Shown one piece after another: positions 1-7,528 of a stretch of 10,740 nucleotides of DNA. The stretch covers positions 1 through 10,740 of the forward strand of contig CAZACZ010000088.1 in NCBI GenBank assembly GCA_964483695.1, read 5' to 3'. Each line of letters starts with the position of its first letter. The stretch's first letter is position 1. The notes under the pieces were generated by a model, which saw only the letters and a list, made by a program, of their open reading frames with translations, made no database searches and was not told the DNA's origin. This stretch comes from CAZACZ01 sp964483695 (GTDB lineage Bacteria > Deinococcota > Deinococci > Deinococcales > Trueperaceae). Both the position numbers and the translations under genes were made by a program.

Positions 1-830
1 TGGGGCACGAGGATGACGTCCATCCCTCGCGCTCGGAGGAACGTGACGATGCGCTCGTACTCGCCGAGCTGATCCACCTTGCGTGCAACCAGGGAACTCG
101 CGTTCACCAACGCGTAGGGACCGTCACGACCACGGCGCAGTTCGGCGCGCACCCGATCATCCAGCGTCCGCGCTGCGAACACCAGGTCGGCCGTCTCGAC
201 GACGTCCGTGAACCCGCTGGCGCGAAGCCGCTCCACCGACACCGGGTCGCGAGCCAGGAGACGCACGCCCGCGTCCGCTGCCGCCGCTAGCTCGTCCAAG
301 CAGCGTCGATCGGGAGCCGCGTTCCAACTGAAGCCCAGGATCCTGGTCGGGATCCCGCAGCGGGCGGCGTAGGTCGCCAGCGACGTGCGCTGTACGGATC
401 GTCGGTACGAGTACGCCCCGTCGAGCATGTCCGCACCGATGACGGAGAACCCTCTCGCGCCATCGAGCAGTTCGCAGAAGGTGCGCAGGTCGGCGTCGTC
501 TCGTCGGTAGCTGCCGGCCACGAGCGAACCCAGTCCGACCAGCCGGACACGCTCTCGGTGTGCCTCGGGAACGTCGACGTCGCTGACGTGCCTGGCGATG
601 ATGACGACGTCGCCTGGTACGTTCTCGAGGTACGCCTCGACCATCGCCTGGTCACCGATGTTGCCGCCGCCCGTCGGCGCCAGCAGCACCTGGTGCCGCG
701 TTCCCGGCCGCACCGATCGCCCAAGAGCGGCGACCCGCAGCGCCTCTCGCCGCATCCGCCAACGCAGGAGCCGAGGGTGATCGAGCGTGGCCGACCGGAC
801 CGCCTTGAGTCGTTCCCTAACGCGCTTCAC
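1..830 (-). CDS. Polysaccharide pyruvyl transferase family protein (3' end outside window)
   Basis: This is the last visible gene of the leftward operon; 276 codons lie inside the window and the frame is still open at the left edge. I translated the minus strand by hand. Seen: a basic N-terminal segment, then a beta strand leading to T-G-G-G-N-I-G-D-Q at residues 53-61, the nucleotide-type loop typical of the pyruvyl transferase family (PF04230). Further family-like blocks are I-G-A-D at 131-134, L-G-F-S-W-N at 165-170, L-L-A-R-D-P-V-S at 191-198 and T-A-D-L-V-F at 213-218. Known: this family transfers pyruvate from phosphoenolpyruvate to a sugar, forming a ketal on exopolysaccharides or cell-wall polymers (CsaB is one member). 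Inferred: it decorates the polymer made by this cluster in the cytoplasm. The GTG start at 830 overlaps the upstream stop by 14 nt and has GGAGGAG 12 nt before it. An ATG at 866 is the alternative start but has no visible Shine-Dalgarno sequence. The acceptor sugar cannot be read. Confidence 0.85.
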   Translation of the reverse strand, partial: MKRVRERLKAVRSATLDHPRLLRWRMRREALRVAALGRSVRPGTRHQVLLAPTGGGNIGDQAMVEAYLENVPGDVVIIARHVSDVDVPEAHRERVRLVGLGSLVAGSYRRDDADLRTFCELLDGARGFSVIGADMLDGAYSYRRSVQRTSLATYAARCGIPTRILGFSWNAAPDRRCLDELAAAADAGVRLLARDPVSVERLRASGFTDVVETADLVFAARTLDDRVRAELRRGRDGPYALVNASSLVARKVDQLGEYERIVTFLRARGMDVILVP

Positions 831-2463
831 GTGGCTGCGACGCTCCTCCGGACGTTCCCGCCTCATCGTTCACGGACCGAACGCCCGCGGCCCCAGCGAC
901 GACCGCCAGGAAGTACCCCATTCCAGCGCTCCAGAGTACCGTATCCACGACGTTCGCCACCAACGCCGTCGCCAAGAGCACAGCGAGAACCACGTGCTGC
1001 CGGGCGTCTCGTGGCGCGACGAGGACCCAGACGAGCAACAGGGCGCATCCCAACGTGCCGACGGCGCCACGCTCGAAGAGCGACTGAAGGAAGAAGTCGT
1101 GCGCGTGCCCGGGAACGGTCGTGTCCTGGCTCGGAGGATGATCCCGGTAGTACGAGGCGAACGAGGTGCGCCGCTGGCCGAACAGGGGGCGCTCCAAGAA
1201 CCCGGCCCAAGCCACGTCGAACGCGGGCAGTCGTGCCAGAGCCGCAAGGCTGGACTGCGCCGGCGGTGGCACCGGCCCCGGTGGAAGGGCGTCCAGCCCA
1301 CCGATGGCCGCACGGACGCGTCGCACGGAGACGAGGGCATCCTCGCCGTCCGAGCCGAGATCGGGTGCCGGACCGATCCAGAACCGGAGCGGCACCTCGG
1401 CAACCGAGGTGAACGCGACGGCGAGCTCGGTCCAGCCGTCGCCGAGGTCACGTGCCGAGAAGGCCAGGACGTCGATGCGCCCCGAAGCCGTTGCCACCCA
1501 CGCCCCCGCCTCTAGCGACACGCGGAGGCCGTCCTCACCCCGCGCGCCCAGGATGCCTGGACTGCCTCCCTCGCCCGAAGGCAGGACGTCCATCGCGATG
1601 GCGTAGCTCGTGTCGGGGAACAGGATGAGCGGGTACTGGAGCCTCGACCAACTCGGGCCATCGACACGGCGGATGGTCATCGTGCCGTCCTCCTGCCGCG
1701 CCACCTCGACGCCGAGAGGCTGCGCCGCACCGAGCAACGGGACCTCCTTGGAGCCCGCACCACCAAGGCGGAACAGGTCACCGAGCGAGGTGGACAGCCG
1801 GGGCTGGACCAACGCCATGGCGACGTAGAGCACGAGGGCGCCCGCGATCACGGCCAGTCCCTGGGTCGCGCGCCTCCGCCACGTGACCGGGCGAGCGAAG
1901 CACGCGCGCACCATGAACGCCACGATGATCACGAGGGCGATCAGCGCAGCAGAACGGCTTCCCGAGAGCGCCACGGAGACGAGGGCCAGCGCGGCCGCGA
2001 CCAAGCGCAGCCGGCGCGACGACGACAGCAGCAGTACGGCCGCGAGCGGAAGGAGCGTGCTCGCGCCCCAGACGTTGGGATGGGAAGCCCATCCCTCGAC
2101 CCGTCCTTCCCTCAGGCCACGCTCGACCAGCGAGACGACCGCCATCGCGCAGAGTCCGAGTGTCAGACCCGTGGGAAGCCACCGTAGAGCGCCGTCGCGC
2201 CCGAGGACCGCTCCGCCGACGGCGGAAGCGAGGAACACCAGCAGCAACCCGGCATCTCGCGTCGAGGACGACGTCCACGACCCGACACCGACATCCGCTG
2301 CCACCGGCAGCAGCCAGAGCACGCCGCCGACCCCGAGCAGCCAAGCGCGCGGCAGCCGGATGCGCTTCGTGCCCACCATGCCGAACGGTGCCAACACCCC
2401 AAGCACGCCCGGCTGGACGGCCATCGCCACCCCGGCGAGGAGGCGCGACCAAGAACGGCTCAT
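817..2463 (-). CDS. Wzy/O-antigen ligase family membrane protein with inserted extracytoplasmic domain
   Basis: A 548-residue polytopic membrane protein. Seen: about eight hydrophobic segments in residues 1-225; S-H-P-N-V-W-G at 127-133 and L-S-G-S-R-S-A at 166-172, both placed as in O-antigen ligases and polymerases (Wzy_C, PF04932); a polar, strand-rich stretch at about 245-390 with W-S-R-L-Q at 272-276; a Pro-rich linker at 393-402; H-A-H-D at 453-456 followed by an amphipathic run ending E-R-G-A-V-G, matching the periplasmic catalytic-loop region of the family; and three C-terminal membrane segments. Known: the family moves undecaprenyl-linked glycans to an acceptor (ligase) or onto another chain (polymerase) outside the membrane. 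Which of the two it does cannot be told from sequence. The ATG at 2463 forms an ATGA overlap with the upstream glycosyltransferase stop, which chooses it over an in-frame start 54 nt upstream. It is longer than the usual 400-450 residues because of the insert. The N-terminal half of the 7537-10629 protein is its paralogue. Confidence 0.85.
   Translation of the reverse strand: MSRSWSRLLAGVAMAVQPGVLGVLAPFGMVGTKRIRLPRAWLLGVGGVLWLLPVAADVGVGSWTSSSTRDAGLLLVFLASAVGGAVLGRDGALRWLPTGLTLGLCAMAVVSLVERGLREGRVEGWASHPNVWGASTLLPLAAVLLLSSSRRLRLVAAALALVSVALSGSRSAALIALVIIVAFMVRACFARPVTWRRRATQGLAVIAGALVLYVAMALVQPRLSTSLGDLFRLGGAGSKEVPLLGAAQPLGVEVARQEDGTMTIRRVDGPSWSRLQYPLILFPDTSYAIAMDVLPSGEGGSPGILGARGEDGLRVSLEAGAWVATASGRIDVLAFSARDLGDGWTELAVAFTSVAEVPLRFWIGPAPDLGSDGEDALVSVRRVRAAIGGLDALPPGPVPPPAQSSLAALARLPAFDVAWAGFLERPLFGQRRTSFASYYRDHPPSQDTTVPGHAHDFFLQSLFERGAVGTLGCALLLVWVLVAPRDARQHVVLAVLLATALVANVVDTVLWSAGMGYFLAVVAGAAGVRSVNDEAGTSGGASQPREAR
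843..849 (-). promoter_or_regulatory. Shine-Dalgarno sequence for the pyruvyl transferase gene
   Basis: GGAGGAG on the minus strand lies inside the end of the ligase gene, 12 nt before the GTG at 830-828. The spacing is long, so the start remains slightly uncertain, but the in-frame ATG at 866 has no comparable site. Confidence 0.45.
1294..1731 (-). other. Inserted strand-rich domain in the ligase, shared with the fusion protein
   Basis: This encodes residues about 245-390 of the ligase-like protein. It is polar, without membrane segments, and alternates hydrophobic and polar residues as beta sandwiches do. It shares with residues about 270-416 of the protein at 7537-10629 an ordered set of blocks: W-S-R-L-Q, then P-x-T-x-Y, then a D-L-x-x-G-W block, then P-L followed two residues later by W. 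A carbohydrate-binding-like fold is a guess from size and pattern. Boundaries are approximate. Confidence 0.55.
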
Positions 2464-3662
2464 CGGCTCAGCACGCGCTCGTAGGCCGCCAGAAGGTGCG
2501 GTGCCTGATGGTGCCAAGCAAGGCGCGTCTCGACGCGCTCACGGCCTCGCTGCCCGAGCGCCTGCCGTAGTTCGGCGTCGTCGAGCAGCCTCAGGATCGC
2601 ATCGGCCATGCTCTTGGGATCGTCCTGCTCGACGTAGAGCGAAGCGTCACCCGCCGAGGCCCTTCCTTCGGTCAAGTCGAACTGCACGACCGGAAGGCCG
2701 AGCGCCATGTACTCGATGGTCTTGTTCATGGTGCACATGCGGTTGTACGTGGTGTTCGGGTCGGGAGCGACCCCGACGTCGAACGTGGAGAGCCGACGAA
2801 GCAGTTCCTCCCCGGTCTGGAAGCCCGCGAACTCCACGTAGTCCTGGAGCCCGAGGCGGTCGCGAAGCGCGACCAGTGCCTCGAGGGAAGGGCCACCTCC
2901 GACGAGCAGGAACCCAACATCGGTCCTCCCTACTTCGTACACGATCTCGCGAGCCACGTGCAGGAGCGTGTCGACGCCATCCTGCTCGGCCATCACCCCC
3001 AGATAGCCGACGAGGTACGTCCGACCTGGCCGCAAGTCGGGATCAGGTGCGACGCGGCGGAACCGCTGGACGTCCGGTGCGCTTCGCACCACGAAGACGT
3101 CTTCGCTCCGCTTCCGGCCACGCGTCAGCGCGACCCGCCGGTACGACTCGTTGGTGGAGATCACCACGTCGGCAGTGCGCATGGTCAGGTACTCGCAGAC
3201 CAGCAGCAGGTGATAGAAGACGCCGCGGCGCCCGAACTTCTCTTCGTAGAGCTCCGGGTTGACGTCGTGGTGGTCGAACACTACCTTCGCGCGACCCACC
3301 ACCTTGTGCCAACCCGCCACCAGGAACAGAAGGTCCGGGGGGTTGCAGATGTGCACGATGTCGAAGCCGCGTTCTCGACGAACCCGACGGCTCAGCCGGA
3401 ACTCCCAGAAGAGGGCGGCGGCGTACTCGCGGAGGTAGCCCAACACACCACGGGCCTCCGCTGGCATCGGGTGCCGGTACACGTGCACGTCCTCGATCAC
3501 TTCGTAGGGGCGGTCGTAGCCTTTCCCCATCGGGCAGATCACCGACACCTCGTACCCGGCCCGGCGCAACGTCGTCGCCTCGTGCCACACCCGACGGTCG
3601 AACGGCACGGGCAGGTTCTCGACGATGATCAGCACGCGCGGCCCTCGATCCGCTTCAGACAC
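2460..3662 (-). CDS. GT4-type glycosyltransferase (GT-B fold)
   Basis: A 400-residue cytoplasmic glycosyltransferase of normal length. Seen: an N-terminal Rossmann strand R-V-L-I-I-V-E at 9-15 followed by P-F-D-R-R-V-W at 20-26, a signature common in bacterial polysaccharide GT4 enzymes; a donor half starting near 215 with Y-L-V-G-Y-L-G-V-M at 216-224; L-L-V-G-G-G-P at 252-258; and the donor-site segment K-T-I-E-Y-M-A-L-G-L-P-V-V at 314-326, with Glu317 as the likely second acidic residue of the family's E-x7-E motif. The first acidic position of that motif (around residue 309) is not Glu here, which is seen in some subfamilies. Known: such retaining enzymes add a sugar from a nucleotide-sugar to a lipid-linked oligosaccharide. 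Donor and linkage cannot be read. The GTG at 3662 is chosen because GGAGGAG lies 6 nt before it; it overlaps the upstream stop by 8 nt. The longer reading with ATG at 3827 would sit in the neighbouring gene. Confidence 0.9.
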   Translation of the reverse strand: MSEADRGPRVLIIVENLPVPFDRRVWHEATTLRRAGYEVSVICPMGKGYDRPYEVIEDVHVYRHPMPAEARGVLGYLREYAAALFWEFRLSRRVRRERGFDIVHICNPPDLLFLVAGWHKVVGRAKVVFDHHDVNPELYEEKFGRRGVFYHLLLVCEYLTMRTADVVISTNESYRRVALTRGRKRSEDVFVVRSAPDVQRFRRVAPDPDLRPGRTYLVGYLGVMAEQDGVDTLLHVAREIVYEVGRTDVGFLLVGGGPSLEALVALRDRLGLQDYVEFAGFQTGEELLRRLSTFDVGVAPDPNTTYNRMCTMNKTIEYMALGLPVVQFDLTEGRASAGDASLYVEQDDPKSMADAILRLLDDAELRQALGQRGRERVETRLAWHHQAPHLLAAYERVLSR

Positions 3663-4638
3663 GTTCCGCTCCTCCCGTACCACCCAGGAGCATGGCGGAC
3701 TGCACCGCCTCCAGTTCCGTCGTGAAGTCGTGCGTCCACCTCGTGCGCTCCGGCGCCAACGAGCGACTGCCGCTACGCGCCTCGTCGATCGCCCGCGACA
3801 CGACGTCCACGTCGTGCTCGACGACATGCGCCCAGGTCCCGAAGAGCGTCGTCGTCAGCGACGTCCGCGAGACCACGAGCGGCGTGTCGGCCGCCAACGC
3901 CTCGCATGCACCGCTCGGCTGGGTCGCCTCCCTGGTGGTCAACACGACCGCGACGCCAGACGTCGACAACAAGCGCTGGTACTCCTCGGTAGGCAGGTAC
4001 CCGGTCAGTTCCAAGTTCGGAAGGCGCCGGAACCTCTCGCCCCATGCGGGAGGCAGGCGATGGATAGGCGCCGTGATCACGAACTGCAGGTCAGGGCGCC
4101 GCTCGATGAGCGCGTGGATGAGTGCGATGGGCTCGTCGTGACCGAACGAGCAGACGAACAGGACGCGCTCGGCGTTCCTCGTCGTGCCCTGTTCCCGACC
4201 ACCGATGCTGACGACGGGATCACGCAGTGTCAGGATGTGGCACCCGGGATACGCACGCCGCGCCAACTCCTTGGCCTCGTCGTTGTGCGCCAGAAGGAAC
4301 CTCGCTCGCTTGGCCAGCCATCGGGCGAGTGGCACGCGCGCCCAGCGCCCCTGGATGCTGGCGTTGTGAACGTCGAGGATGTAGGGCGTTCCGCCGAGGA
4401 TACCTGCCAGGGCCGCGTAGGGAGGTGGTGTCTGCAGGATCAAGAAGGCGGGTCGACGCTGCCGTACCATCCGAAGCGAGGCCACCAGGTCCAGCAGGTA
4501 GTCCACCGGCCGCAACCAGCGAGATCGCCAGCGTCTGCCTAGGAACACGACGTCGGCGTCCAGCAAGGGCGCCAACACGTCGGCGCGCCGCTGGTACTCG
4601 CGCCACACCAGGTACAGGTTCCGCGGTCGCTCAGGCAC
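3655..4638 (-). CDS. Glycosyltransferase, GT-B fold (GT4-like)
   Basis: A 327-residue protein, short for GT-B enzymes. Seen: an N-terminal half with L-D-V-H-N at 88-92, in the place where many GT4 proteins have a D-x-H-N/D turn, and a C-terminal donor half with L-F-V-C-S-F at 160-165, E-L-T-G-Y-L-P at 210-216, and P-S-G-A-C-E-A-L-A-A-D-T-P-L-V at 241-255, where Glu246 would be the conserved acidic residue contacting the donor nucleotide-sugar. No membrane segment is obvious, so it probably acts at the cytoplasmic membrane face on the lipid-linked intermediate. Inferred: it adds one of the sugars of the repeat unit; donor unknown. The GTG at 4638 gives an 8-nt overlap with the upstream stop, the same GTG-Y-CTGA arrangement as the next junction downstream. 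A G-rich stretch just before it is only a weak ribosome-binding site. A GTG at 4647 is the alternative start. Confidence 0.8.
   Translation of the reverse strand: MPERPRNLYLVWREYQRRADVLAPLLDADVVFLGRRWRSRWLRPVDYLLDLVASLRMVRQRRPAFLILQTPPPYAALAGILGGTPYILDVHNASIQGRWARVPLARWLAKRARFLLAHNDEAKELARRAYPGCHILTLRDPVVSIGGREQGTTRNAERVLFVCSFGHDEPIALIHALIERRPDLQFVITAPIHRLPPAWGERFRRLPNLELTGYLPTEEYQRLLSTSGVAVVLTTREATQPSGACEALAADTPLVVSRTSLTTTLFGTWAHVVEHDVDVVSRAIDEARSGSRSLAPERTRWTHDFTTELEAVQSAMLLGGTGGAERV
3669..3675 (-). promoter_or_regulatory. Strong Shine-Dalgarno sequence setting the GT4 start
   Basis: GGAGGAG on the minus strand lies 6 nt before the GTG at 3662-3660, inside the end of the upstream glycosyltransferase gene. 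It is the best ribosome-binding site in the operon and decides the GT4 start. Confidence 0.75.
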
Positions 4639-6058
4639 CGACCCCACCCGTTGCCGTCGTCGGCACGACGCGCGGAACCTGGGTCGGCAGGCGTGCACGA
4701 GCCAAGGACGCCAACGACCCCGCCAGCAGGTACGTCATCCCCGATGCGACGAAGCCGAATCCGGACTCGTTCACCGTGCTCGTCACCAACAGACCTGCCA
4801 GCATCGCGGCGATCGCCAGGAACCACCATGCGTCTTCCGGGGCTCGGAGCCGGGCCCAGCGGTAGTGCCGGATCAGGTTCGCGATCATGAGCACCATCAA
4901 CCCGTAGAAGAACAGCGCGGCCGGCAACCCCATCTGCGTCGCCAACGATCCGAGGTAGCTGTCGCCGCCGCCCACGACCACGTCCGCAAGACCCCGAGCG
5001 CGAGCGACCCCGGTCGCCACGCTACTGGCAGATCCTAGGCCGTGACCGAAGGGACGTTCGATCCCCCTCCGCAGCCCATCCACCAACTCGTCGATGTGCC
5101 CTGCACCGGTCGTGACGGTCAGGATGGCGTCTCCGAACAGCGCCGTGGTAGCAACGATGGTCACGAGACCGAACAGAACCAGACTCGTCATGAAGCGTGG
5201 CGAGCGCCTCCCAAGTAGCGCCAACGCCAGCGCTATCGCGATCGTCAGAACGGCTCCCCTGCTCAGCGTCAGGAGCGCCGCCAGTCCGATCGGCACGATG
5301 GCCAGAAGATGCCGGGCACGGAACGTCATCTTGGCGATGTAGCGCGCGCCCACGAGCACGATGACGAGCGCCATCGGGTAGCTCGAGATCAGCGGATCGC
5401 CCGTCAACGATGCCACGCGTCGGATGGGCTCACCTTCGAACCAGAAGCGCATGTTGCCGTACAGCACGCCTTGGATGGGGCGTCCGATCTTCTCGAGGTA
5501 GAACTCCTCGTGCCCGATCGAGAGCCAGAACGCATCGGGCAACACATAGGCCTCCAGAAGGCCGAAGAGCGCCAACGCGGTTCCGATGACGAAGAGGACG
5601 CGCACGGTGTGCCGGATGTCGTCGGGCGTGCGGGCGAGCAGGTACCCGAGTAGGTAGAGCGCGGGCAAGATGACCAAGGACCGTGCACCAGCGATGCGTG
5701 CCAGCCACGGCGGCCCGAAGAGCAGGCCGTGGACCGCCACGATGGCGAACCACACCACGCTCAGCATCGGTACCAAGGCAGTACGCACACGCCCTCGAAC
5801 CACCGCGCGCCCGATCGCCGCGCCGCCCAGGACGGCGATCGCAACGATCACGAGGAGCTCCTTGGTTGCCAACAGCGCCTGGGTCGCCACACCGGACACC
5901 CATCCCAGCCGCAGGAGCACCATCACGATCAGGTTCTGGAGCAAGAGCACCGTAGCGAGCAACGCGACGAAGGTACCGCGACGGCGAACCAGCAGCGATA
6001 CGATCCCCGCGACGACCGTGGTAGCGACGAGAACCCCGGCGAGCACGGATGGCAGCAT
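4631..6058 (-). CDS. Wzy-like O-antigen polymerase/ligase family membrane protein
   Basis: A 475-residue polytopic membrane protein with about ten to twelve hydrophobic segments across its whole length. Seen: a central extracytoplasmic loop at about 172-215 leading to R-R-V-A-S-L-T-G-D-P at 213-222, then L-T-L-S-R-G-A at 263-269, the S-R-G motif of the Wzy_C/O-antigen ligase family (PF04932), and G-H-G-L-G-S at 338-343 followed by G-G-D-S-Y-L at 364-369 in the second large loop. Known: the family polymerises or transfers undecaprenyl-linked glycans outside the membrane. With a flippase directly upstream, this compact member without an insert is the best candidate for the repeat-unit polymerase (Wzy); that is inference. 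The loop lacks the H-A-H-D motif of the other two members in this window and has G-G-D-S in the comparable place. The ATG at 6058 is supported by AGGAG 9 nt upstream, 38 nt after the flippase stop. Confidence 0.85.
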   Translation of the reverse strand: MLPSVLAGVLVATTVVAGIVSLLVRRRGTFVALLATVLLLQNLIVMVLLRLGWVSGVATQALLATKELLVIVAIAVLGGAAIGRAVVRGRVRTALVPMLSVVWFAIVAVHGLLFGPPWLARIAGARSLVILPALYLLGYLLARTPDDIRHTVRVLFVIGTALALFGLLEAYVLPDAFWLSIGHEEFYLEKIGRPIQGVLYGNMRFWFEGEPIRRVASLTGDPLISSYPMALVIVLVGARYIAKMTFRARHLLAIVPIGLAALLTLSRGAVLTIAIALALALLGRRSPRFMTSLVLFGLVTIVATTALFGDAILTVTTGAGHIDELVDGLRRGIERPFGHGLGSASSVATGVARARGLADVVVGGGDSYLGSLATQMGLPAALFFYGLMVLMIANLIRHYRWARLRAPEDAWWFLAIAAMLAGLLVTSTVNESGFGFVASGMTYLLAGSLASLARARLPTQVPRVVPTTATGGVGA

Positions 6059-6067
6059 ACCCCGCGT

Positions 6068-6072
6068 CTCCT
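6068..6072 (-). promoter_or_regulatory. Shine-Dalgarno sequence for the Wzy-like gene
   Basis: AGGAG on the minus strand lies 9 nt before the ATG at 6058-6056, in the only true gap inside the operon (6059-6096). The open frame upstream of this ATG reads through the flippase gene and lacks coding character. Confidence 0.6.
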
Positions 6073-6096
6073 GCACGGCTCGACCGCGTTCGCTGC

Positions 6097-7431
6097 CTAC
6101 CCGCCGCTGGTTCGCGATGCAACCCGTTGGATCCGAGCGCTGAGCGCACGGTATCCGACCATCACGTACATCCCGTACGACAGCGACATGCCGAGCGTGT
6201 ACCCCAGCAACACGGTGCGTGGAGATCCTCCGCCCACCGCGAGCACGCACAGCGTCCCGACGCCAAGGACGACTCGGACCGCTTCGTACAGCAGTTGCAG
6301 GTCCGAGCGCTGGAGAACGTGCAGCGTCTGCGACACGGGGTACACGGCGAACTGCGCCACGAACATCAGACCCATGATCCGGACGAAACTCCCCGCCTCG
6401 CCGAAGGCATCCCCAAGCGCCCAAGCGAACAGGCCTGGACCTCCCCATGCGATGAGCGAGATCGGAACCGCTCCCACCACACCGGCCACCAGCACGGCGC
6501 GCACGAACCGTCGGCGAAGCGCAGAAGGCGACGTTCGCGCAAGCTGCGCCGTCTCGCCCATGAACACCTGGCTTACCGCGGCACCAACGATCCCCGCCGG
6601 CGTGGCGATGACCCGCTGCGCCACGGCGTACCACCCTGCCGGCGTGGGACCGAAGAACGCGGCAAGGAGTACGGCCGGCAGCTGCAAGGAGAGGCTACTG
6701 AGGACCGCGGCGGGCGCAGACAGCCGCGCGAAGCCACCGAAGTGCCGAGCCGTCCAGCGCAGTCGGCGTTGGTCGAACCTGTCGCGACGAAGCGACCGTA
6801 CGAAGTCACGGCCGATCGCCGTCAAGCCGAAGAGATGGCCCGTTGCGTGGCCCAAGACCAGGCCGGCGCCGCCCGCGCTCGCCATGCCTGCGCCGAGCTG
6901 GATGGCGACTTGCATGGCGCCACGCGTGATCCGCGTCTGGGCCAGCGCATCGTAGAGCCGGCGACGGATCGCCCAGTAGTTCAACAGCTGATAGCCGCCG
7001 TACCCGATCACGCCGGCGAACACCAGAGCAGCGGCCACCGCCGGGGAGACGGGGCCGATCGCGGCCAGCGCTCCCGAACGGATCGCCACGGCGACCACGA
7101 TCGCGACCGCAGCGCCGACCACGACAAGCAACATCGCCGAGATCCGGCCCAGCGTCACGGCCGTCTCGGTACGCCTCGGGACCGGGATGCAGACGTCGTA
7201 ACGCAGGCTCGCCACGCCTCCGACGACGACCACGAGCGAGGTGTACAGCGCGTACATCCCGAACTCGGCGGGTGAGTAGATGCGCGTCAGGAGCGGCGAA
7301 GACGCCACCACGATCGCTTGGCCCAAGGCGCCCCCGCCTCCGACGCGCGCAGCGTTCCGCAGAAGGGTACTCGTCCGTGCGCGAGTCACGACGTTCGCGA
7401 GCGCCGAACGTAGACGAGGCCACCACGTCAT
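6097..7431 (-). CDS. Polysaccharide flippase, Wzx/MATE-like lipopolysaccharide biosynthesis protein
   Basis: A 444-residue protein with about twelve predicted membrane segments and short loops. Seen: an N-terminal amphipathic stretch, then L-L-T-R-I-Y-S-P-A-E-F-G at 47-58, the hallmark opening of Wzx-type exporters, and R-Y-D-V-C-I-P-V-P at 77-85, typical of the Polysacc_synt family (PF01943/PF13440). Cationic residues such as Arg77 and Arg210 fall near membrane segments, as expected for a carrier of an anionic lipid-pyrophosphate glycan. Known: these proteins flip undecaprenyl-pyrophosphate-linked repeat units across the cytoplasmic membrane. It is the first gene of the leftward operon and is read divergently from the initiating transferase. 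The ATG at 7431 is chosen because a TACTGT box ends 7 nt before it and no Shine-Dalgarno sequence is visible, suggesting a leaderless message. A GTG at 7440 would lie inside that box. Confidence 0.88.
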   Translation of the reverse strand: MTWWPRLRSALANVVTRARTSTLLRNAARVGGGGALGQAIVVASSPLLTRIYSPAEFGMYALYTSLVVVVGGVASLRYDVCIPVPRRTETAVTLGRISAMLLVVVGAAVAIVVAVAIRSGALAAIGPVSPAVAAALVFAGVIGYGGYQLLNYWAIRRRLYDALAQTRITRGAMQVAIQLGAGMASAGGAGLVLGHATGHLFGLTAIGRDFVRSLRRDRFDQRRLRWTARHFGGFARLSAPAAVLSSLSLQLPAVLLAAFFGPTPAGWYAVAQRVIATPAGIVGAAVSQVFMGETAQLARTSPSALRRRFVRAVLVAGVVGAVPISLIAWGGPGLFAWALGDAFGEAGSFVRIMGLMFVAQFAVYPVSQTLHVLQRSDLQLLYEAVRVVLGVGTLCVLAVGGGSPRTVLLGYTLGMSLSYGMYVMVGYRALSARIQRVASRTSGG

Positions 7432-7438
7432 GCGCAGC

Positions 7439-7444
7439 ACAGTA
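7439..7444 (-). promoter_or_regulatory. Putative leaderless promoter -10 box of the flippase operon
   Basis: TACTGT on the minus strand fits TANNNT and ends 7 nt before the ATG at 7431, so transcription would begin at or next to the start codon. No TTGACA-like -35 element is seen at the usual distance. Confidence 0.45.
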
Positions 7445-7484
7445 CCGCAGTCGAGGTCGCAGCTACCGCCCGATACGAAGTGGC

Positions 7485-7499
7485 CCCAGTGCACCTGGG
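7485..7499. repeat. Short inverted repeat in the divergent spacer (possible operator)
   Basis: CCCAG-TGCAC-CTGGG is a perfect 5-bp inverted repeat around a 5-nt centre, lying between the two divergent -10 boxes. It could be an operator for a regulator of both units, but arms this short arise by chance in GC-rich DNA. Confidence 0.2.
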
Positions 7500-7522
7500 T
7501 CCTTTCCCGGCTACCAACGGTG

Positions 7523-7528
7523 TAGACT
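7523..7528 (+). promoter_or_regulatory. Putative leaderless promoter -10 box of the fusion gene
   Basis: TAGACT, preceded by TG, ends 8 nt before the ATG at 7537. There is no Shine-Dalgarno sequence before this ATG, so a leaderless or nearly leaderless transcript is the simplest reading. No clear -35 element is present. Confidence 0.45.

Noticed and set aside
287..724. Leftward open frame of 145 codons near the left edge
   Set aside because: It is a different frame of the same strand as the pyruvyl transferase. The pyruvyl transferase frame carries the G-G-G-N-I-G-D-Q motif and stays open to the window edge.
1883..3262. Long rightward open frame of 459 codons
   Set aside because: It lies antisense to the ligase and GT4 genes, is dominated by Arg, Pro, Ser and Ala, and has no recognisable motif. 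It is a GC-rich shadow frame.
6059..6634. N-terminal extension of the Wzy-like protein up to 6634
   Set aside because: The extra residues are Arg- and Gly-rich shadow sequence of the flippase gene. The ATG at 6058 has a Shine-Dalgarno sequence and starts the hydrophobic protein.
5729..7275. Rightward open frames opposite the flippase and Wzy-like genes
   Set aside because: Their composition is polar and repetitive with no domain, whereas the opposite strand gives textbook membrane proteins.
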